From positions 9,290 through 73,289 of the forward strand of contig JABIWH010000023.1 of NCBI GenBank assembly GCA_018701215.1: a DNA stretch of 64,000 nt, in the 5' to 3' direction. Below, piece by piece: positions 26,371 through 34,419 of this stretch. Origin of the DNA: Rhodospirillaceae bacterium (GTDB taxonomy: Bacteria > Pseudomonadota > Alphaproteobacteria > GCA-2731375). Both the position numbers and the translations under genes were made by a program. How positions within the stretch are numbered: the first letter of the stretch is position 1; each line of letters starts with the position of its first letter. The notes under the pieces are model-generated. The model had not been told where the DNA came from, did not search any database, and worked only from the letters and a program-made list of their open reading frames with translations.

Positions 26371-27722
26371 CCGAAACTCCAAACGCTGACCTGGGGGCAA
26401 ACTCAGACACCACCGCCAATAGGCCGGGCTGGCTGGCGGCGGCGCGGGTCTATACAGACCGGCGGGTGATCGCCATTCTGTTCCTGGGCTTCTCCTCCGG
26501 AATGCCGTTGCTGTTGACCTTTTCCACCCTGTCGATCTGGCTGGCAGAGGAAGGTATCTCGAAAACCGCCATCGGCCTGTTCGCCATGGTCGGCATGCCC
26601 TATTCCCTGAAATTCATTTGGGCGCCATTTATAGACCGCTTGCACCTGCCGCTGTTAACCCGCTGGCTGGGCCGGCGGCGGGGCTGGGCCATCCTGACAC
26701 AGCTTGCGCTAATGGTTGGCATCATTGGGTTGGGCAGCAACGATCCCGCAAATGGCGCCTGGGCCATGGCGGCATGGGCGCTCTGCGTTACCTTTGCCTC
26801 TGCCTCCCAGGATGTGGTGATCGACGCCTACCGGGTGGAAATCCTGGAAGAGCGGCAATATGGCGCCGGCGCGGCGATGATCGTCGCGGGCTATCGTATC
26901 GGTATGCTGGCCTCGGGTGCGGGTGCCTTGTTCCTGGCTGATAGTTTCAGTTGGTTCTGGGTCTATGCCGCCATGGCGGCGCTGATGGGCGTCGGTATCC
27001 TGACAATATTATTGAATCCGGAACCCGAACAAAGCCGGACCCAGGACGCGGCGCCGGGGATCGGCGCGGCCCCCGTGCAATGGTTGCGCGAAGCTGTGTT
27101 CGAGCCGTTCGCCGAATTCCTGCGCCGGGATGGCTGGCAACCGGCATTGATGATCCTGCTGTTCGTGGTGTTCTACAAATTCGGTGACAGCCTGGCCGGT
27201 CTCATGGCCGGGCCATTCTATGTGGAAATTGGCTTTTCCAAGTCCGAGATCGCCTCGGTTTCGAAGATATTCGGCCTTGGCGCCACCTTGGTGGGCGGCT
27301 TCCTGGGCGGTCTGCTGGTGGCCCGGCGCGGCATCATGTCATCGCTGTTGTGGTGCGGCCTGTTGCAGATGTTCTCAAACCTGATGTTCGCCATCCAGGC
27401 CATGGTCGGCCATGACATCACCATGCTGGCGGCGACCATCGCGGTGGAGAACGTGGCGGGCGGCATGGGCACGGCGGCCTTTGTCGCCTATCTGGCATCG
27501 CTCTGCAACGTGGCCTATACGGCGACGCAATATGCGCTGCTGTCATCCCTGATGGCCCTGGCCCGAACCGCCCTGTCGGCCCCAGGCGGCGCTTTGGCGG
27601 AAAGCACCAGCTGGGTGACGTTTTTCCTGAGCACCACCATTGCCGCCCTGCCCGGCCTGATGTTGCTGTGGTGGCTGGTTAAACGGGGCATCGTGCCCCG
27701 ATCGGAGGTGGATACGCCATGA
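26331..27722 (+). CDS. AmpG-family MFS transporter
   Basis: Up to 463 residues and about 12 membrane helices. The block ILFLGFSSGMPLLLTFSTLS followed by YSLKFIWAPFIDR is the AmpG signature; AmpG permeases import anhydromuropeptides for cell-wall recycling. Later matches include ASQDVVIDAYRVEIL and YKFGDSLAGLMAGPFYVE. The reported ATG overlaps the kinase gene by 40 nt and has no clear ribosome-binding site. A TTG at 26367 overlapping the kinase stop (TTGA), with GAGGAAG 10 nt upstream, is an alternative start that would remove 12 residues. It overlaps the macrodomain gene by 4 nt at its end, so the three genes are an operon. Confidence 0.85.
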   Translation: MDGHTNRGSQSLLTETPNADLGANSDTTANRPGWLAAARVYTDRRVIAILFLGFSSGMPLLLTFSTLSIWLAEEGISKTAIGLFAMVGMPYSLKFIWAPFIDRLHLPLLTRWLGRRRGWAILTQLALMVGIIGLGSNDPANGAWAMAAWALCVTFASASQDVVIDAYRVEILEERQYGAGAAMIVAGYRIGMLASGAGALFLADSFSWFWVYAAMAALMGVGILTILLNPEPEQSRTQDAAPGIGAAPVQWLREAVFEPFAEFLRRDGWQPALMILLFVVFYKFGDSLAGLMAGPFYVEIGFSKSEIASVSKIFGLGATLVGGFLGGLLVARRGIMSSLLWCGLLQMFSNLMFAIQAMVGHDITMLAATIAVENVAGGMGTAAFVAYLASLCNVAYTATQYALLSSLMALARTALSAPGGALAESTSWVTFFLSTTIAALPGLMLLWWLVKRGIVPRSEVDTP

Positions 27723-28225
27723 CGGCCAAGATCGAAATTATCGAAGCCGACATCACCACCCTCGACGTGGACGCCATCGTCAACGCCGCCAACGAACAGT
27801 TATTGCGCGGCGGCGGCGTCTGCGGCGCCATCCATGCCGCCGCCGGACCGGGGCTGGAGCAGGAATGTCTGGCCATCGGCGGCTGCCCCACCGGCCAGGC
27901 CCGCATCACCGCTGGCCATGCTCTCGCCGCCCGCCATGTCATCCATGCCGTCGGCCCCGTCTGGCAGGGCGGCGGCCAAAGTGAGGCGGCATTGCTGGCA
28001 GGTTGTTACCGCCATTGCTATCAACTGGCGGACCAGGCCGGCCTGTCATCCATCGCCCTGCCCGCCATATCCACGGGCATTTTCGGCTACCCCCTGGAAG
28101 CCGCAACGGAAATCGCGCTTGCCGTGGCAAGGGACTATCAAACCAGGCCAGACAGTCTGGAACGCATCATATTTTGCTGTTTCGGCGCGGATGTGACCGA
28201 GGCCTATCGCCGCCTTAACGATTGA
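27719..28225 (+). CDS. Macrodomain protein (MacroD-type ADP-ribose hydrolase)
   Basis: 168 residues, a stand-alone macrodomain. The ligand loops are typical of the MacroD class: IVNAANEQLLRGGGVCGAIH for the ribose and catalytic region, and SIALPAISTGIFGYPLEAA for the diphosphate loop. A late V-x-F-C-C-F strand is also present. Members remove ADP-ribose from acidic residues or deacetylate O-acetyl-ADP-ribose. Its start overlaps the AmpG-like gene by 4 nt (ATGA). The pairing with a permease and a hybrid kinase gives no obvious pathway. Some members act on ADP-ribosylated nucleic acid, which cannot be ruled out here. Confidence 0.92.
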   Translation: MTAKIEIIEADITTLDVDAIVNAANEQLLRGGGVCGAIHAAAGPGLEQECLAIGGCPTGQARITAGHALAARHVIHAVGPVWQGGGQSEAALLAGCYRHCYQLADQAGLSSIALPAISTGIFGYPLEAATEIALAVARDYQTRPDSLERIIFCCFGADVTEAYRRLND

Positions 28226-28305
28226 GCCTCGCGGAAGTGTGAATTGTCTTAGCATTCGGTATCCACTAGCTTTTCCGGTGGATCCATGTGGCAAAGGATA
28301 TGATC

Positions 28306-28488
28306 ATGCCCAAAGCATTGGTATTTGCGATTGTTGGCGTATTCCTCTCCACCTCCGCCCTGGCGGGCGAGGGCTGTTTTGGCGTTTCACATGACGACAA
28401 GACAGCCTCCACGTCGTCGCAATCGACACCGGCAACTACGGCCGAGACGCCCGCGCCAAAAACGGCCAAGCCTGAAAGCAAGAGCTAG
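28306..28488 (+). CDS. Small predicted exported protein of unknown function
   Basis: 60 residues from the ATG at 28306, which has AAGGA 7 nt upstream; ATG at 28300 and GTG at 28288 are alternatives. A Sec signal peptide is clear (MPKALVFAIVGVFLSTSALA, with cleavage after ALA). The mature part is about 40 residues: a short GEGCFGVSHDD segment with one Cys, then a Thr/Ser/Ala/Pro/Lys-rich tail that looks disordered. There is no lipobox. I do not recognise the family. A short dyad (ATCCAC/GTGGAT, 28261-28283) lies in the leader. It is likely periplasmic or secreted. Confidence 0.6.
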   Translation: MPKALVFAIVGVFLSTSALAGEGCFGVSHDDKTASTSSQSTPATTAETPAPKTAKPESKS

Positions 28489-28534
28489 TTCATCCGCTGC
28501 CGGTAGCGCGGACAGGCATAATCGGCGATAAATA

Positions 28535-28559
28535 ACCTCCGTAGATTTTGTTCGGAGGT
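28535..28559 (+). promoter_or_regulatory. Hairpin masking the ribosome-binding site of the CoA ligase gene
   Basis: ACCTCCG (28535-28541) pairs perfectly with CGGAGGT (28553-28559) across an 11-nt loop. The second arm contains the GGAGG ribosome-binding site of the gene starting at 28570 (11 nt from GGAGG to ATG), so the folded form would block initiation. Translational control, by temperature or an RNA-binding factor, is possible. It could also be chance complementarity. Confidence 0.4.
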
Positions 28560-28569
28560 AGCTTGGCTC

Positions 28570-30111
28570 ATGAACCAGGCGTCGTTGCTGCACAAGGCGG
28601 CTTTAAGTTTCGGTGAGCGGCCCGCTGTTACCGCTGGCCGGAACGTTCTGTATAATTATCGCGACCTCTCGGACCGGGCTGCCCGGCTGGGCGGCGCCAT
28701 GGCCAACGCGCTTGGCCTGAACAAAGGCGACCGGGTCGCCATCATGATGAAAAACGCCCCGGCCTTTTTCGAGGTGCTCTATGGCGCCTGGCACGCCGGC
28801 CTGAACGCGGTGCCCATCAATGCCAAACTGCACCCGAGGGAGGCTGCCTATATTCTGGAAAACTCCGGCGCGCGGGTTTGCTTTATCACCGACGACCTGA
28901 ATGCCACGATTACACCGCTGGTCGGAGAGATTCCGGGGCTTGAAGCGGTGATCCCCACCACGGGCGCGGACTATGACGCCCTAATCGAAGGCCCGGCGGT
29001 ACCAATGGTGGACTGCGCGCCCGAGGATATCGCCTGGCTGTTCTATACCTCCGGCACCACGGGCCGGCCCAAGGGCGCGATGTTGAGCCAGCGTAATCTG
29101 ATGTCGATGGTAATGAACTATTTCGCCGACATGGATACCATCATGGCGCAGGATTGCATGATCCACGGCGCCCCGTTGAGCCATGGTTCGGGTCTGTTCG
29201 CCCTGCCTCATGTGGCCAAGGCGGCCAATAACGTCATTCCAGACTCGGGCGGCTTTGATCCCGCCGAGACCCTCGAATTATTGCCTCATTTCCCCAACGC
29301 CAGCTTTTTCTTCGCCCCCACCATGCTGACCAGGCTGATCAATATGCCGGGCATCGAGCAGGCGGATACCGCCAATATCAAGACCATCGTCTATGGCGGC
29401 GGGCCCATGTATGTGGAAGATACCTTAAAGGCGCTGGAGGTTCTGGGTCCCAAATTGGTGCAGCTGTTCGGTCAGGGTGAGGCGCCGATGACCATCACCG
29501 GCCTCTCCCGCGCCATGCACATGGACACCCAGCACCCGGACTATTTGAAACGCCTCGGCTCCACCGGCATCGCGCGCACGGATGTTGATGTCCGCGTGGT
29601 GGATGCGGACGACAACGACGTAGCGGTGGGCGAGATGGGTGAAATCGTCTGCCGGGGCGATGTCATCATGGCCGGTTATTGGAACAATCCCGAGGCCACG
29701 GCGGAGACCCTGCGCGGCGGCTGGCTGCACACCGGCGATGTTGGCGCCTTCGACGAGCATGGTTTTTTGACCTTGATGGACCGGGCCAAGGACATGATCA
29801 TCTCGGGGGGCAGCAACATCTATCCCCGCGAGGTCGAAGAGGTCCTCCTCCGTCATGACGGCGTCTCCGAATGCTCCGTCGTGGGCCGCCCCCATGCGGA
29901 CTGGGGCGAGGAGGTGATCGCCTTCATTGTTGCCAATGGCGATGAAAAAATCGCGGAAGCGGAACTGAATTCGCTTTGTCTGGATCACATTGCGCGCTTC
30001 AAGCGGCCAAAGGAGTACCGCTTTATCGCCGCCTTGCCGAAAAACAATTACGGCAAGGTTCTGAAAACAGAGCTACGCTCGCAATTGGCGGCGGAACAGG
30101 AGGACGGATAA
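28570..30111 (+). CDS. Class I acyl-CoA ligase
   Basis: 513 residues. AMP-binding enzyme motifs in order: ATP loop WLFYTSGTTGRPKGAM, LFGQGEAPMT in place of YGxTE, and WLHTGDVGAFDEHG. The hinge is LMDRAKDMIISGGSNIYPRE, and the C-terminal catalytic Lys is near residue 496 in NNYGKVLKTEL. It activates a carboxylic acid to acyl-CoA; the style is like fatty-acid or aromatic-acid CoA ligases. It heads a plus-strand run: its TAA shares one base with the ATG of the following SDR gene (TAATG). A crotonase and an LLM oxidoreductase follow. The ribosome-binding site can be folded into a hairpin. Confidence 0.88.
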   Translation: MNQASLLHKAALSFGERPAVTAGRNVLYNYRDLSDRAARLGGAMANALGLNKGDRVAIMMKNAPAFFEVLYGAWHAGLNAVPINAKLHPREAAYILENSGARVCFITDDLNATITPLVGEIPGLEAVIPTTGADYDALIEGPAVPMVDCAPEDIAWLFYTSGTTGRPKGAMLSQRNLMSMVMNYFADMDTIMAQDCMIHGAPLSHGSGLFALPHVAKAANNVIPDSGGFDPAETLELLPHFPNASFFFAPTMLTRLINMPGIEQADTANIKTIVYGGGPMYVEDTLKALEVLGPKLVQLFGQGEAPMTITGLSRAMHMDTQHPDYLKRLGSTGIARTDVDVRVVDADDNDVAVGEMGEIVCRGDVIMAGYWNNPEATAETLRGGWLHTGDVGAFDEHGFLTLMDRAKDMIISGGSNIYPREVEEVLLRHDGVSECSVVGRPHADWGEEVIAFIVANGDEKIAEAELNSLCLDHIARFKRPKEYRFIAALPKNNYGKVLKTELRSQLAAEQEDG

Positions 30112-30911
30112 TGGCGGGACGGTTACAGGACAAGGTCGCACTGATTTGCGGCGCCGGCTCCATCGGACCTGGCTGGGGCAACGGCAAGGCCACGGCGACC
30201 GCCTTCGCGCGTGAAGGCGCCCAGGTTTTCGCCGTCGATCTGAACCCGGAAGCGGCGGCGGAAACCGCCGAAATCATCAACGGCGAGGGTCATGACGCAA
30301 CCTCCCATGGCGCCGATGTCTCGGATGAAGACGCGGTCGCCGAAATGGTGGCCGCTTGCAGGGCAGCCTATGGCCGGGTTGATATTCTGCATAACAACGT
30401 CGGCATCTCGGGCCGGGGCGGACCTATCGAAACCTCGTTGGCACAATGGGAAAGGGTGATGCGCATCAACGTCACTTCGATGTTTTTGACCTGCCAGGCA
30501 GTGCTGCCGCTGTTTCTCGAGCAAGGTGGCGGCGCCATCGTCAATGTTTCGTCACTGTCAGGGGTTAAGGCGATCCGGCCGGAGCTGGCCTATGCCACCT
30601 CGAAAGGCGCGGTCAATGCCCTGACCATCAACATCGCCATGGAGTTCGCCGACCGCAATATCCGCTGCAACGCCGTGGTGCCGGGCCTGATGAACACCCC
30701 CATGGTGACCAATGCCATGAAAGAGCTTCCCGACGACGAGAGGGAGGCCATGATGGCGGGCCGCGATCGGCTATCGCCTACCCGCAGCATGGGCGAACCC
30801 TGGGACATCGCGAACGCCGCGGTCTTTCTGGCTTCCGACGAGGCACGGTACATCAACGGTATGCTGCTGCACGTGGATGCCGGCCTGCAACACAACATCA
30901 CATCCAATTAA
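30111..30911 (+). CDS. Short-chain dehydrogenase/reductase
   Basis: 266 residues from the ATG that overlaps the ligase stop by one base, with AGGAGG upstream. SDR landmarks: the cofactor loop ICGAGSIGPGWGNGKATA, longer than the usual TGxxxGxG; NNVGISGRGG in place of NNAG; the catalytic Ser in NVSSLSG; YATSKGA; and PGLMNTPMV. The C-terminus ING-MLLHVDAGLQ is normal. The insert-bearing glycine loop is seen in a subset of SDRs acting on acyl-CoA or sterol-like substrates, but I would not assign one. It probably works with the flanking ligase and crotonase in one beta-oxidation-like route. Confidence 0.86.
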   Translation: MAGRLQDKVALICGAGSIGPGWGNGKATATAFAREGAQVFAVDLNPEAAAETAEIINGEGHDATSHGADVSDEDAVAEMVAACRAAYGRVDILHNNVGISGRGGPIETSLAQWERVMRINVTSMFLTCQAVLPLFLEQGGGAIVNVSSLSGVKAIRPELAYATSKGAVNALTINIAMEFADRNIRCNAVVPGLMNTPMVTNAMKELPDDEREAMMAGRDRLSPTRSMGEPWDIANAAVFLASDEARYINGMLLHVDAGLQHNITSN

Positions 30912-30933
30912 CAGCCAACCAAAGGTATCAGTT

Positions 30934-31701
30934 ATGAGTGAAAGCCCCGTTCGTTACGAACTCTCGGAAGGCATCGCGACCATCACCATTGATCGGCCCG
31001 AGGCCATGAACGCCCTCAACAAAGCGGTGCGGGAGGGACTGTGGGCTGCGCTACGCCGCTTTGCCGACGATGATGAGGCCCTGGTGGGAATTTTGACCGC
31101 GACGGGCGAGAAGGTCTTTTGCGCCGGCGGCGACCTGAAGGAAATGTCCGAGACCGCCCTGAAAGTACCGCCGCCCGATTTCGTGCCGTATCTGAACCAC
31201 AACATCAAAACCAACAAACCGGTGATCGCCGCCGTCAACGGCCTGGCCTATGCGGGTGGTTTTCTGCTGGCGCAGATGTGCGATTTGGTGATCGCGGCTG
31301 AAAACGCCAAGTTCGCCATCACCGAACCGAAATGGAGCCGGGGCGCGCCCTGGGCCGCCCCCCTGCCCTGGCTGATCCCGCCCCGCGTCGCCATGGAGCT
31401 GTTGGTCACCGCCAAGCCGATCTCGGCCGAGCGGGCCTATCAGATCGGTCTGATCAACCAGATCGTGCCGTTGGCCGAATTGCAGGACGCCGCCCGCGAG
31501 ATGGCAACTACAATTGCCCAGAACGCGCCGCTGTCCGTACGCGCCGGCAAACAAATGGTCTATGCTGTGGCCGAGGTCGGCTGGAGCGAAGCACAAAAGG
31601 TCGGCGATGAGATTTACGAGCATGTATATTTGAGCGAGGACGCCCAGGAAGGGCCAACCGCGTTCAAGGAAAAACGCGCGCCAGTCTGGAAGGCGCGTTA
31701 G
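30934..31701 (+). CDS. Enoyl-CoA hydratase/isomerase family protein
   Basis: 255 residues from the ATG at 30934. Crotonase motifs: IATITIDRPEAMNALN, the first oxyanion block FCAGGDLKEM, and VNGLAYAGGF for the second. The first hydratase Glu is replaced by Leu, while the second is kept in FAITEPKW. The C-terminus SEDAQEGPTAFKEKRAPVWK is close to that of the gene at 13140-13925, so the two are paralogues with similar chemistry. It follows the SDR by 22 nt. A 28-bp perfect hairpin comes 20 nt after its stop codon and separates it from the next gene. Confidence 0.84.
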   Translation: MSESPVRYELSEGIATITIDRPEAMNALNKAVREGLWAALRRFADDDEALVGILTATGEKVFCAGGDLKEMSETALKVPPPDFVPYLNHNIKTNKPVIAAVNGLAYAGGFLLAQMCDLVIAAENAKFAITEPKWSRGAPWAAPLPWLIPPRVAMELLVTAKPISAERAYQIGLINQIVPLAELQDAAREMATTIAQNAPLSVRAGKQMVYAVAEVGWSEAQKVGDEIYEHVYLSEDAQEGPTAFKEKRAPVWKAR

Positions 31702-31721
31702 GCAAATTAGCGTCGGCTAAA

Positions 31722-31791
31722 CCGCCCACTCCCCCTTCCCGGCCACCCATTAATGGTACCCTGTGGGTGGCCGGGAAGGGGGAGTGGGCGG
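31722..31791. repeat. 28-bp perfect inverted repeat (long GC-rich hairpin)
   Basis: Arms at 31722-31749 and 31764-31791 are perfectly complementary over 28 bp, with a 14-nt loop containing GGTACC. The left arm is pyrimidine-rich (CCGCCCACTCCCCCTTCCCG) and the right arm purine-rich. No T-run follows on either strand, so it is not a standard intrinsic terminator. It lies between a crotonase and an LLM oxidoreductase gene. It may block 3' exonucleases or transcription, or be a dispersed palindromic element. I found no second copy in the window by eye. Confidence 0.8.
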
Positions 31792-31821
31792 CCCGGCAAA
31801 TGACCAAAAGGGAGCAATATC

Positions 31822-32721
31822 ATGCAATTAGGCGCGAACCTGCCGCTATGGGACATTGGCGGCGATCCGGCCGTGGTGCGGGACTTCAGCCAGGCGGCGG
31901 AAGACATGGGCTTTGACTATCTCGGTGCCGCCGATCACGTTATCGGCGTCAACGAGGCCAACCGGCCCGATTGGGGGGAGCGCAATACCTCCGCCGATCT
32001 GTTCCATGATCCGTTCGTGCTGTTCGGTTATTTGAGCGCCTGCACCAAGGCCATTGGATTTTCCACTCAGGTACTGATCCTGGCCCAGCGCCAAGCCGCC
32101 CTGGTGGCAAAGCAGGCCGCCTGCCTGGATGTCCTAAGCGGGGGCCGGTTCCGCCTTGGCATCGGCGTCGGCTGGAACCCGGAAGAATTCGTCGCCCTGA
32201 ACGAAAACTTTGCCGACCGGGGCCAACGCTCGGAAGAGCAGGTACGCTTCATGCAGGCACTGTGGGCCGAACCCCATGTCAGCTTTGACGGCAAATGGCA
32301 CAAGATCACCGATGCCGGCATCAACCCCCTGCCGGGCGGCGGCAAAATTCCGCTGTGGTTCGGCGGCCATGTGGACGAGACCCTGCGGCGCACGGCGAAA
32401 CTGGGCGACGGCTGGATCATGCTGGCGCATCCACCCAGTGACCGGGCCATTACCGAATTCGAAAAGCTGCGCGCCTACACCAAGGCCGAGGGCCGCGACC
32501 CAGCTCAAATCGGATTGGAGGTCTGGGTCTCCGTCGGCGCCGACGGTCCGGACGAATGGCGCCGGGAGTTTGAGTTCTGGCGTGACGCGGGCGTCAGCCA
32601 TATCACGGTCAACAACACCTATGACCGGGGTGCCCACCACACACGCATTCCAGGCCGCTCGTTGGCGGATCATATCGCGGGCATCGAGACCTACCGCAAC
32701 GCCGTCGAGGATTTGTTGTAG
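31822..32721 (+). CDS. LLM-class (luciferase-like) flavin/F420 oxidoreductase
   Basis: 299 residues of the bacterial-luciferase TIM-barrel superfamily. Typical pieces are LGANLPLWDIGGDPAVVRDF at the N-terminus, AEDMGFDYLGAADHV, ILAQRQAALVAKQAACLDVL, and SGGRFRLGIGVGWNPEEFVA. PLWFGGHVDETLRRTAKLGD follows. The family uses FMN or F420 to oxidise or reduce organic substrates; the TIGR03619-like style suggests F420 dependence but does not prove it. A good AAGGGAG precedes the ATG. It is followed after 3 nt by the flavoprotein gene, so the two are probably cotranscribed and could work on the same compound. Confidence 0.85.
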   Translation: MQLGANLPLWDIGGDPAVVRDFSQAAEDMGFDYLGAADHVIGVNEANRPDWGERNTSADLFHDPFVLFGYLSACTKAIGFSTQVLILAQRQAALVAKQAACLDVLSGGRFRLGIGVGWNPEEFVALNENFADRGQRSEEQVRFMQALWAEPHVSFDGKWHKITDAGINPLPGGGKIPLWFGGHVDETLRRTAKLGDGWIMLAHPPSDRAITEFEKLRAYTKAEGRDPAQIGLEVWVSVGADGPDEWRREFEFWRDAGVSHITVNNTYDRGAHHTRIPGRSLADHIAGIETYRNAVEDLL

Positions 32722-32724
32722 AGC

Positions 32725-34419
32725 ATGGTTCAGTATTTAGAGACCGACGTCCTGATCATCGGTTCAGGGGGCGCGGGGATGTATGCCGCGATCGCCGCCG
32801 CTGACCACGGTGCAAATGTGCTGTTGCTGGACAAGAGCATCGTCGGACGTTCCGGCGCCACCATCATGGCACAGATGACCGTGGCCGCCGCCGTAGGCGA
32901 GGAGGAGCCCGATGACTGGCGCTTCCATTTGAAGGACACCATCGCCGCCGGGCGTGACCTGGTTGACGAGCCCCTGGCAAAAATACTCTGCCAAAGGGCG
33001 CCGGAGAAAATCTGGCAGATGGAGGAATGGGGCGTCGGCTGGGCCCGGTCCGGCAATCATCTGACCCAGGTCCATGCACCGGGGCATGACCGCAAACGGT
33101 GTGTTTATGTGGATTTCCTCAATACCGGGCCGGCCACGGCGCGCACCCTGCGCAATCAGGTGCGGAAATTTGACAATATCCGCCGGGTCTCGGACCTGAT
33201 CGTTACCGATCTGGTGCTGCAAGACGGGCGCGCGGCGGGGGCCGTGGCCCTGCATCTGGAAACGGGCCAAGCCGTGACCATCGCCGCCAAGGCGACGGTG
33301 ATCGCCACCGGCGGCCTGACGAGTATGTATAACCGAAATTCCGCTTCCGCCAACATGGGCGGCGACGGCTATGCCCTGGGCCTGCGCGCGGGCGCCGAGC
33401 TGATCGATATGGAGTTCGTGCAGTTCTTTCCCATCGGCCATCTGGCGCCCCGGATGACCGGCATGGACCCGATCATGTGGGATCCATTTCGCTATAAACT
33501 GGGCGGCCGCCTGCTGAACGGCAAAAAAGAAGAGTTCACGCAAAACTACGGCGCGCCCGAGGACGGCAAATATGTCGTCACGCGAGATGCCGCCACCTAC
33601 GCCATCTTCAAGGAAGTCGAAGCCGGGCGCGGCTCTCCCCACGGCGGGGCATGGTTGTCATTCGAGCATATTCCGGAAGCGGATCTGCGCGCCGCCTTTG
33701 GTCCGGTGATCGATAAGTTGGCCAACAACGGCATCGACCTGACCAAGATGGCCATTGAGGTCGCGCCCATCGCGCATTATCACATGGGCGGTTTGCGCAC
33801 CGATGACAGCCTGGCCACAACGCTGCCGCACCTGTTCGCCACGGGCGAAGCCGTCGGTGGCGCCAACGGTGCCAACCGCCTGTCGGGCAATGCTATATCC
33901 GAGACCTTTGTCTTTGGTGAGTTGGCGGGCCGCTCCGCCGCCGCGCTCTCGCACAGCGCCATGCCAGATATTCACCATGCGGCACAGCCGTTTCTAGACA
34001 TCATTGCCGAAGCGAGCAACCGTGCCGGCGGCGGCATGACCCCAACAGCCGCCACCGCCAGTTTGCAGACCATCATGGCAGAGGACGTCGGCCCGTTCCG
34101 CACGGCGGATGGTTTGCGCCGGGCCCTGGATAATTTAGCGCAACTGGCGGCTACTCTGCCGGAATTGCCCACGGGCGGCGCCATGGCCTTTAATCAGCAA
34201 CTGGCCGATTGGTTCGGACTGCGCAATATGCTGGTGGTGGCCCGCACCATCGCTACCGCCGCCCTGGCCCGCACGGAAAGCCGGGGCGCCCACCAGCGCG
34301 AGGACCACCCCGGCCTTGATCAGGCCTGGACCTATAATCAGGTTGTCCGATTGGATGGCGATGACATCCGGCTTTTCCGTAGCGAGGTACGCCGTCTTGC
34401 CCAGGAGGAGCTAGCCTGA
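32725..34419 (+). CDS. Fumarate reductase/aspartate oxidase-family flavoprotein
   Basis: 564 residues. FAD-binding N-terminus with TDVLIIGSGGAGMYAAIAAA. The substrate region retains PIAHYHMGGL, and the C-terminal FAD part has LFATGEAVGG and GANRLSGNAISET, as in SdhA/FrdA, NadB and AprA. Where SdhA has the His that holds FAD covalently (SHTVAAQGG), this protein reads SGATIMAQM, so FAD should be non-covalent. The next gene, overlapping by one base (TGATG), is a small [2Fe-2S] protein, so the pair resembles a minimal soluble reductase or dehydrogenase. No membrane anchors are encoded. The substrate is unknown; ordinary succinate dehydrogenase is unlikely. Confidence 0.85.
   Translation: MVQYLETDVLIIGSGGAGMYAAIAAADHGANVLLLDKSIVGRSGATIMAQMTVAAAVGEEEPDDWRFHLKDTIAAGRDLVDEPLAKILCQRAPEKIWQMEEWGVGWARSGNHLTQVHAPGHDRKRCVYVDFLNTGPATARTLRNQVRKFDNIRRVSDLIVTDLVLQDGRAAGAVALHLETGQAVTIAAKATVIATGGLTSMYNRNSASANMGGDGYALGLRAGAELIDMEFVQFFPIGHLAPRMTGMDPIMWDPFRYKLGGRLLNGKKEEFTQNYGAPEDGKYVVTRDAATYAIFKEVEAGRGSPHGGAWLSFEHIPEADLRAAFGPVIDKLANNGIDLTKMAIEVAPIAHYHMGGLRTDDSLATTLPHLFATGEAVGGANGANRLSGNAISETFVFGELAGRSAAALSHSAMPDIHHAAQPFLDIIAEASNRAGGGMTPTAATASLQTIMAEDVGPFRTADGLRRALDNLAQLAATLPELPTGGAMAFNQQLADWFGLRNMLVVARTIATAALARTESRGAHQREDHPGLDQAWTYNQVVRLDGDDIRLFRSEVRRLAQEELA

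Noticed and set aside
28261..28283. Short dyad ATCCAC/GTGGAT as a riboswitch
   Set aside because: Only a 6-bp stem with no further conserved structure; it is mentioned as a leader feature only.
31722..31791. Reading the 28-bp hairpin as an ordinary intrinsic terminator
   Set aside because: No run of T follows the stem on either strand and the stem is far longer than usual.
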